Assembly (NCBI GenBank): GCA_902783625.1
Contig: CACZRN010000021.1
Location: 1-64,000, forward strand
Direction of reading: 5' to 3'
DNA from: an uncultured Prevotellaceae bacterium
GTDB taxonomy: Bacteria; Bacteroidota; Bacteroidia; Bacteroidales; Bacteroidaceae
DNA: 64,000 bases
Shown: one piece after another, positions 61,494-64,000 of the stretch
How the letters are laid out: each line of letters starts with the position of its first letter
Position numbering within the stretch: position 1 is the stretch's first letter
Position numbers and translations under genes: made by a program
Notes under the pieces: generated by a model
Seen by the model: the letters and a program-made list of their open reading frames with translations, nothing else
Databases searched by the model: none
What the model was told of the DNA's origin: nothing

Positions 61494-62792
61494 TCAACTG
61501 TATTTCTTCGGGTATCTGACGAGGATGGCTATGATTGTGGCTATTCCGATAGCCATGGGGTATATCAGATTGGGTATGATTTTGTCGGGTCCGACACCTG
61601 CCAATCCTGCTGCCATTAATACTTGAGCGCCATAAGGCAAAAGTCCTTGTACTGAACAAGATACGGTGTCGAGTATACTTGCTATTTTTCTTTTGTCAAC
61701 AGAATAGTTTTTACCTATTTGTCGGGCTATGTCTCCTACGGTTATTATGGCTACGGTGTTGTTTGCGGTGCATATATTGACGAGAGCTATCAACCCTGCT
61801 ATTGACAACTCGGCACCTCTTTTGCCTGAAATGCGGCGTCGCATCCTCTGGATAATGAATTCGATGCCTCCGTATTGCTTTATTATCTCGAGCAACCCTC
61901 CTGCAATCATTGTTATGATTATTAGTTCGCTCATCGACAGCATGCCGTCGCCCATGCTGCTTGCACTTTGAAATACAGTCTGCTCGCCAGATACGACACC
62001 AATCAAACAACAGAGGAATACCCCCAATGTGAGAACAGCCAACACATTTGTTCCCGCTATTGCCATTATCAGCACTACAATGTAGGGTATGATCTTCACG
62101 AAGTCGGATTTTTCTGTTGTAATTGCAGCGTCATGATGTTGCCCTATAATAAAGTAAACAATTAAAATGATAATTGCGGCAGGCATAACGATGTGTGAAT
62201 TCACCTTGAACTTATCACTCATCTCGCAGTCAAGCGAATTTGTGGCAGCAATAGTGGTGTCAGATATAAACGAAAGATTATCGCCAAAGAATGCACCTCC
62301 AACGACAATTGCCGTCAGAAATCCCACGTCGTAACCCGTCTGTTGTGCTATTCCTGCTGCTATTGGCACAAGAGCCACGATTGTTCCTACGCTTGTGCCG
62401 ATTGATATTGAAATGATACATGTGGCAAGAAAGATAGCAGCGAGTATCATTTTCGGTGGTAATATGTTCAAGGCAAGATTCACTGTTGCATCAACAGCAC
62501 CGATACTCTTTGCTGTCTCTGAAAAAGCCCCGGCCAAGATGAATATCCACAGCATCAGCATCATTCTGCTCGAGCCAGCTCCGCGGCTAAATGTATCAAT
62601 GCGCTCGCGTATACGTCCTTTTGCAACAAATGCGATAGCGAAGATGCTTGAAATCAGGAAGGCTACAGTGAGCGGTATTTTATAAAAATCACCGGCAAGG
62701 GTAGATGCCAATATGTATATCAAAAGAAATACAATTAGCGGACTCAAGGTGAAAAGACCTTGACGGATGCTGATATCGCCAGTGTGAGTCAT
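61494..62792 (-). CDS. nhaC: NhaC-type Na+/H+ antiporter family protein
   Basis: Inner-membrane transporter of 432 residues with about ten to twelve helices. Family blocks are SIGTSVGTIVALVPIAAGIA near residue 131, FFGDNLSFISDTTIAATNS near 168 and the later ANNTVAIITVGDIARQIG near 343. The probable function is exchange of sodium for protons, perhaps of a metabolite, as related NhaC members carry malate/lactate. A LacI-family regulator lies 4 nt upstream, unusual for a plain pH/salt antiporter. Confidence 0.87.
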   Translation of the reverse strand: MTHTGDISIRQGLFTLSPLIVFLLIYILASTLAGDFYKIPLTVAFLISSIFAIAFVAKGRIRERIDTFSRGAGSSRMMLMLWIFILAGAFSETAKSIGAVDATVNLALNILPPKMILAAIFLATCIISISIGTSVGTIVALVPIAAGIAQQTGYDVGFLTAIVVGGAFFGDNLSFISDTTIAATNSLDCEMSDKFKVNSHIVMPAAIIILIVYFIIGQHHDAAITTEKSDFVKIIPYIVVLIMAIAGTNVLAVLTLGVFLCCLIGVVSGEQTVFQSASSMGDGMLSMSELIIITMIAGGLLEIIKQYGGIEFIIQRMRRRISGKRGAELSIAGLIALVNICTANNTVAIITVGDIARQIGKNYSVDKRKIASILDTVSCSVQGLLPYGAQVLMAAGLAGVGPDKIIPNLIYPMAIGIATIIAILVRYPKKYS

Positions 62793-62796
62793 TTGT

Positions 62797-63858
62797 TTAT
62801 AACTGATTTCGTCTGTAATAGTCGATATTCTCTTTTGAAAGTAATTCTATCGGCATATAGTTGACAGGTGCCACCTCTTTTTTCAGTACAATTGCCTGGA
62901 ATAGGGCATCAACTGAGCAGTAACCTTGTTGGAAGGCGTGTTGCGAGATGATGAAAGATATACTGCCACGCCTCAGACACTCTGCGTTTTTCTCAAGCAC
63001 ATCGTACCCCATTATCTGTATCTCTCTGCGATTTGTTCGCAGAAGGAATTCGCCAACGATGTGAGCCTTCGATGCCAATGTGATGCAATGATGTATTCCG
63101 CGATTGTTGTTGAAGAAGTTAGTCAGAATTGTGTCTGTTTCTTTCGTTGATGCACCGAAAGGTATTTCCAAATCAACTATTCTTACTTCTGGGAAATGGT
63201 CGCGCATGTAATGTCTGAATCCCACTTCGCGATTCACCTGCTGCATTGATGTCAACTTGCCGTCTTTGGTTCTTCTCATCAACGCCACTGACTTCTCATT
63301 TGTTGCAAGAAGCATGAGCATCCTTCCTGCAAAATATCCGCTTGCGAAAGAGTCTTGCCCATAGAATGTCAGAGGGCGCAAGTCGGGCATATACGAGTCG
63401 AGCATTACGAAAGGAATTGATTTTTCATGTAGCTTGTCGGTGAGATATCTTGTCGATGACAATTCCGAAGGTACTACCACAATACCATCAGGATTTTTGC
63501 CAAGACACTCTTCGGCAGCACTGATAAAAGAGTCCTCGTTGATGTTCTCATAGAAGACTTTCTCGAGATCAATCTTAAAGTCACGCCGTGCTTCGACGGC
63601 ATTCTCGGCACCTTCTTCTATCTCATTCCAATATGCCTCCGACTCATGCTTGGGAAGCAAGATGATAAATTTATAAATCTTGTTGTAAGCCAAAGCACTG
63701 GCATAGGCATTGGGGCGATAATTCATCTCCTTTAATGCCATTTTCACTTTTCGTAGTGATGATTCCGAAACATTTGGCCGGTTGTGGATCACTCTGTCAA
63801 CAGTTCCCACTGAGACACCAGCACGTAATGCCACATCTTTAATTCTTATCTTCTCCAT
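62797..63858 (-). CDS. LacI-family transcriptional regulator
   Basis: DNA-binding regulator of 353 residues. The helix-turn-helix is IRIKDVALRAGVSVGTVDRV at residues 4-23, with hinge RPNAYASALAY near 48-58. A periplasmic-binding-type ligand domain (about 62-345; DGIVVVPSELSSTRYLTDKL near 125, GYDVLEKNAECLRRGSISFI near 285) follows. Ligand unknown. It is the first gene of a three-gene unit with NhaC and the 271-residue protein, so it probably regulates them. A TAATTTTG box lies at 63892-63885. Confidence 0.94.
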   Translation of the reverse strand: MEKIRIKDVALRAGVSVGTVDRVIHNRPNVSESSLRKVKMALKEMNYRPNAYASALAYNKIYKFIILLPKHESEAYWNEIEEGAENAVEARRDFKIDLEKVFYENINEDSFISAAEECLGKNPDGIVVVPSELSSTRYLTDKLHEKSIPFVMLDSYMPDLRPLTFYGQDSFASGYFAGRMLMLLATNEKSVALMRRTKDGKLTSMQQVNREVGFRHYMRDHFPEVRIVDLEIPFGASTKETDTILTNFFNNNRGIHHCITLASKAHIVGEFLLRTNRREIQIMGYDVLEKNAECLRRGSISFIISQHAFQQGYCSVDALFQAIVLKKEVAPVNYMPIELLSKENIDYYRRNQL

Positions 63859-63987
63859 TTTGCTCGTTGAAGTTTTATTATCCGCAAAATTAACTATTTT
63901 CTTATTAATTTGATATTCAAAAAAGTTTTATTTTGTAATTTTTGAAAATAAATTCTGTTTTTATCGTGTATTTACTTAAAAAACTCT

Positions 63988-63995
63988 TATTTTTG
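63988..63995 (+). promoter_or_regulatory. -7 box at the right edge, plus strand
   Basis: TATTTTTG near the window end. It would serve a plus-strand gene beyond the window, divergent from the LacI gene. Confidence 0.35.
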
Positions 63996-64000
63996 CATTG

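Overview
The window is chromosomal DNA of a Bacteroidota bacterium, order Bacteroidales, most likely Prevotellaceae or a close relative. The evidence is lineage-typical genes (a FeoA-FeoB fusion, PPi-dependent phosphofructokinase, a DUF4270 lipoprotein, DUF4293, an HU/CCDC81-SPOR protein, the Bacteroidetes-type RNA polymerase omega subunit, a TamB-like protein, golvesin-type secreted proteins, Nqr) and promoters of the Bacteroidetes form TTTG-N19/20-TAnnTTTG instead of sigma70 boxes. Shine-Dalgarno sequences are rare, as expected. No tRNA, rRNA, CRISPR array, transposase, integrase or phage gene was seen.

Layout. 0-5 kb: pgk, a Cof-type HAD phosphatase and the FeoAB iron transporter, all on the minus strand. 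5-12 kb: a secreted phytase-like esterase, then a minus-strand operon (small protein, PlsC-like acyltransferase, large golvesin/amidase-like secreted protein, small protein, YgiQ radical SAM enzyme) with a clear promoter. 12-13 kb: one kilobase without a convincing gene, holding 9-bp tandem repeats, an 8-bp iteron-like inverted array and a perfect 42-bp palindrome. 13-23 kb: PPi-PFK, a GH25 muramidase, PrmA, an aromatic low-complexity secreted protein, an OmpP1/FadL-like porin, a GHL10 glycosidase, GalE and an alanine-rich lipoprotein. 23.7-28.2 kb: TamB-like protein with an apparent CTG start. 28.6-34.5 kb: the full nqrABCDEF sodium pump operon. 34.6-39.4 kb: uvrB, then bamD, rpoZ, DUF4293 and a glucosaminidase. 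39.7-50.6 kb: rubrerythrin, lysC-lysA with an unknown third gene, an FtsE-like ATPase, HU-SPOR protein, rfbC, an AspT/YidE-type transporter, proS and an OmpA-like lipoprotein. 50.6-64 kb: MtgA, UvrD helicase, an oxidoreductase, glycogen synthase-DUF4270-small protein, a biotin-dependent carboxylase/decarboxylase cluster, a second GH25 muramidase and a LacI-NhaC-unknown operon.

The genes are mostly housekeeping: glycolysis, sodium bioenergetics (Nqr, a possible sodium-linked methylmalonyl-CoA decarboxylase, NhaC), envelope building and remodelling (BamD, TamB, MtgA, two GH25 enzymes, one glucosaminidase, OmpA, a FadL-like porin), lysine/DAP synthesis and repair (UvrB, UvrD).

The most unusual signal is a dispersed family of short tandem arrays found in seven intergenic gaps. 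The unit is about 22 bp around the near-perfect dyad TTAAAGAGSCTCTTTAA, in two to five copies, often with a shared lead-in (TTTATTAAAGAGCC) and tail (GGCTCTTTATTGAA, then TGATAA). The arrays occur in tandem, convergent and divergent gaps and in both orientations, so terminator function alone does not explain them. I know of no described element that matches, though I could not search for one.
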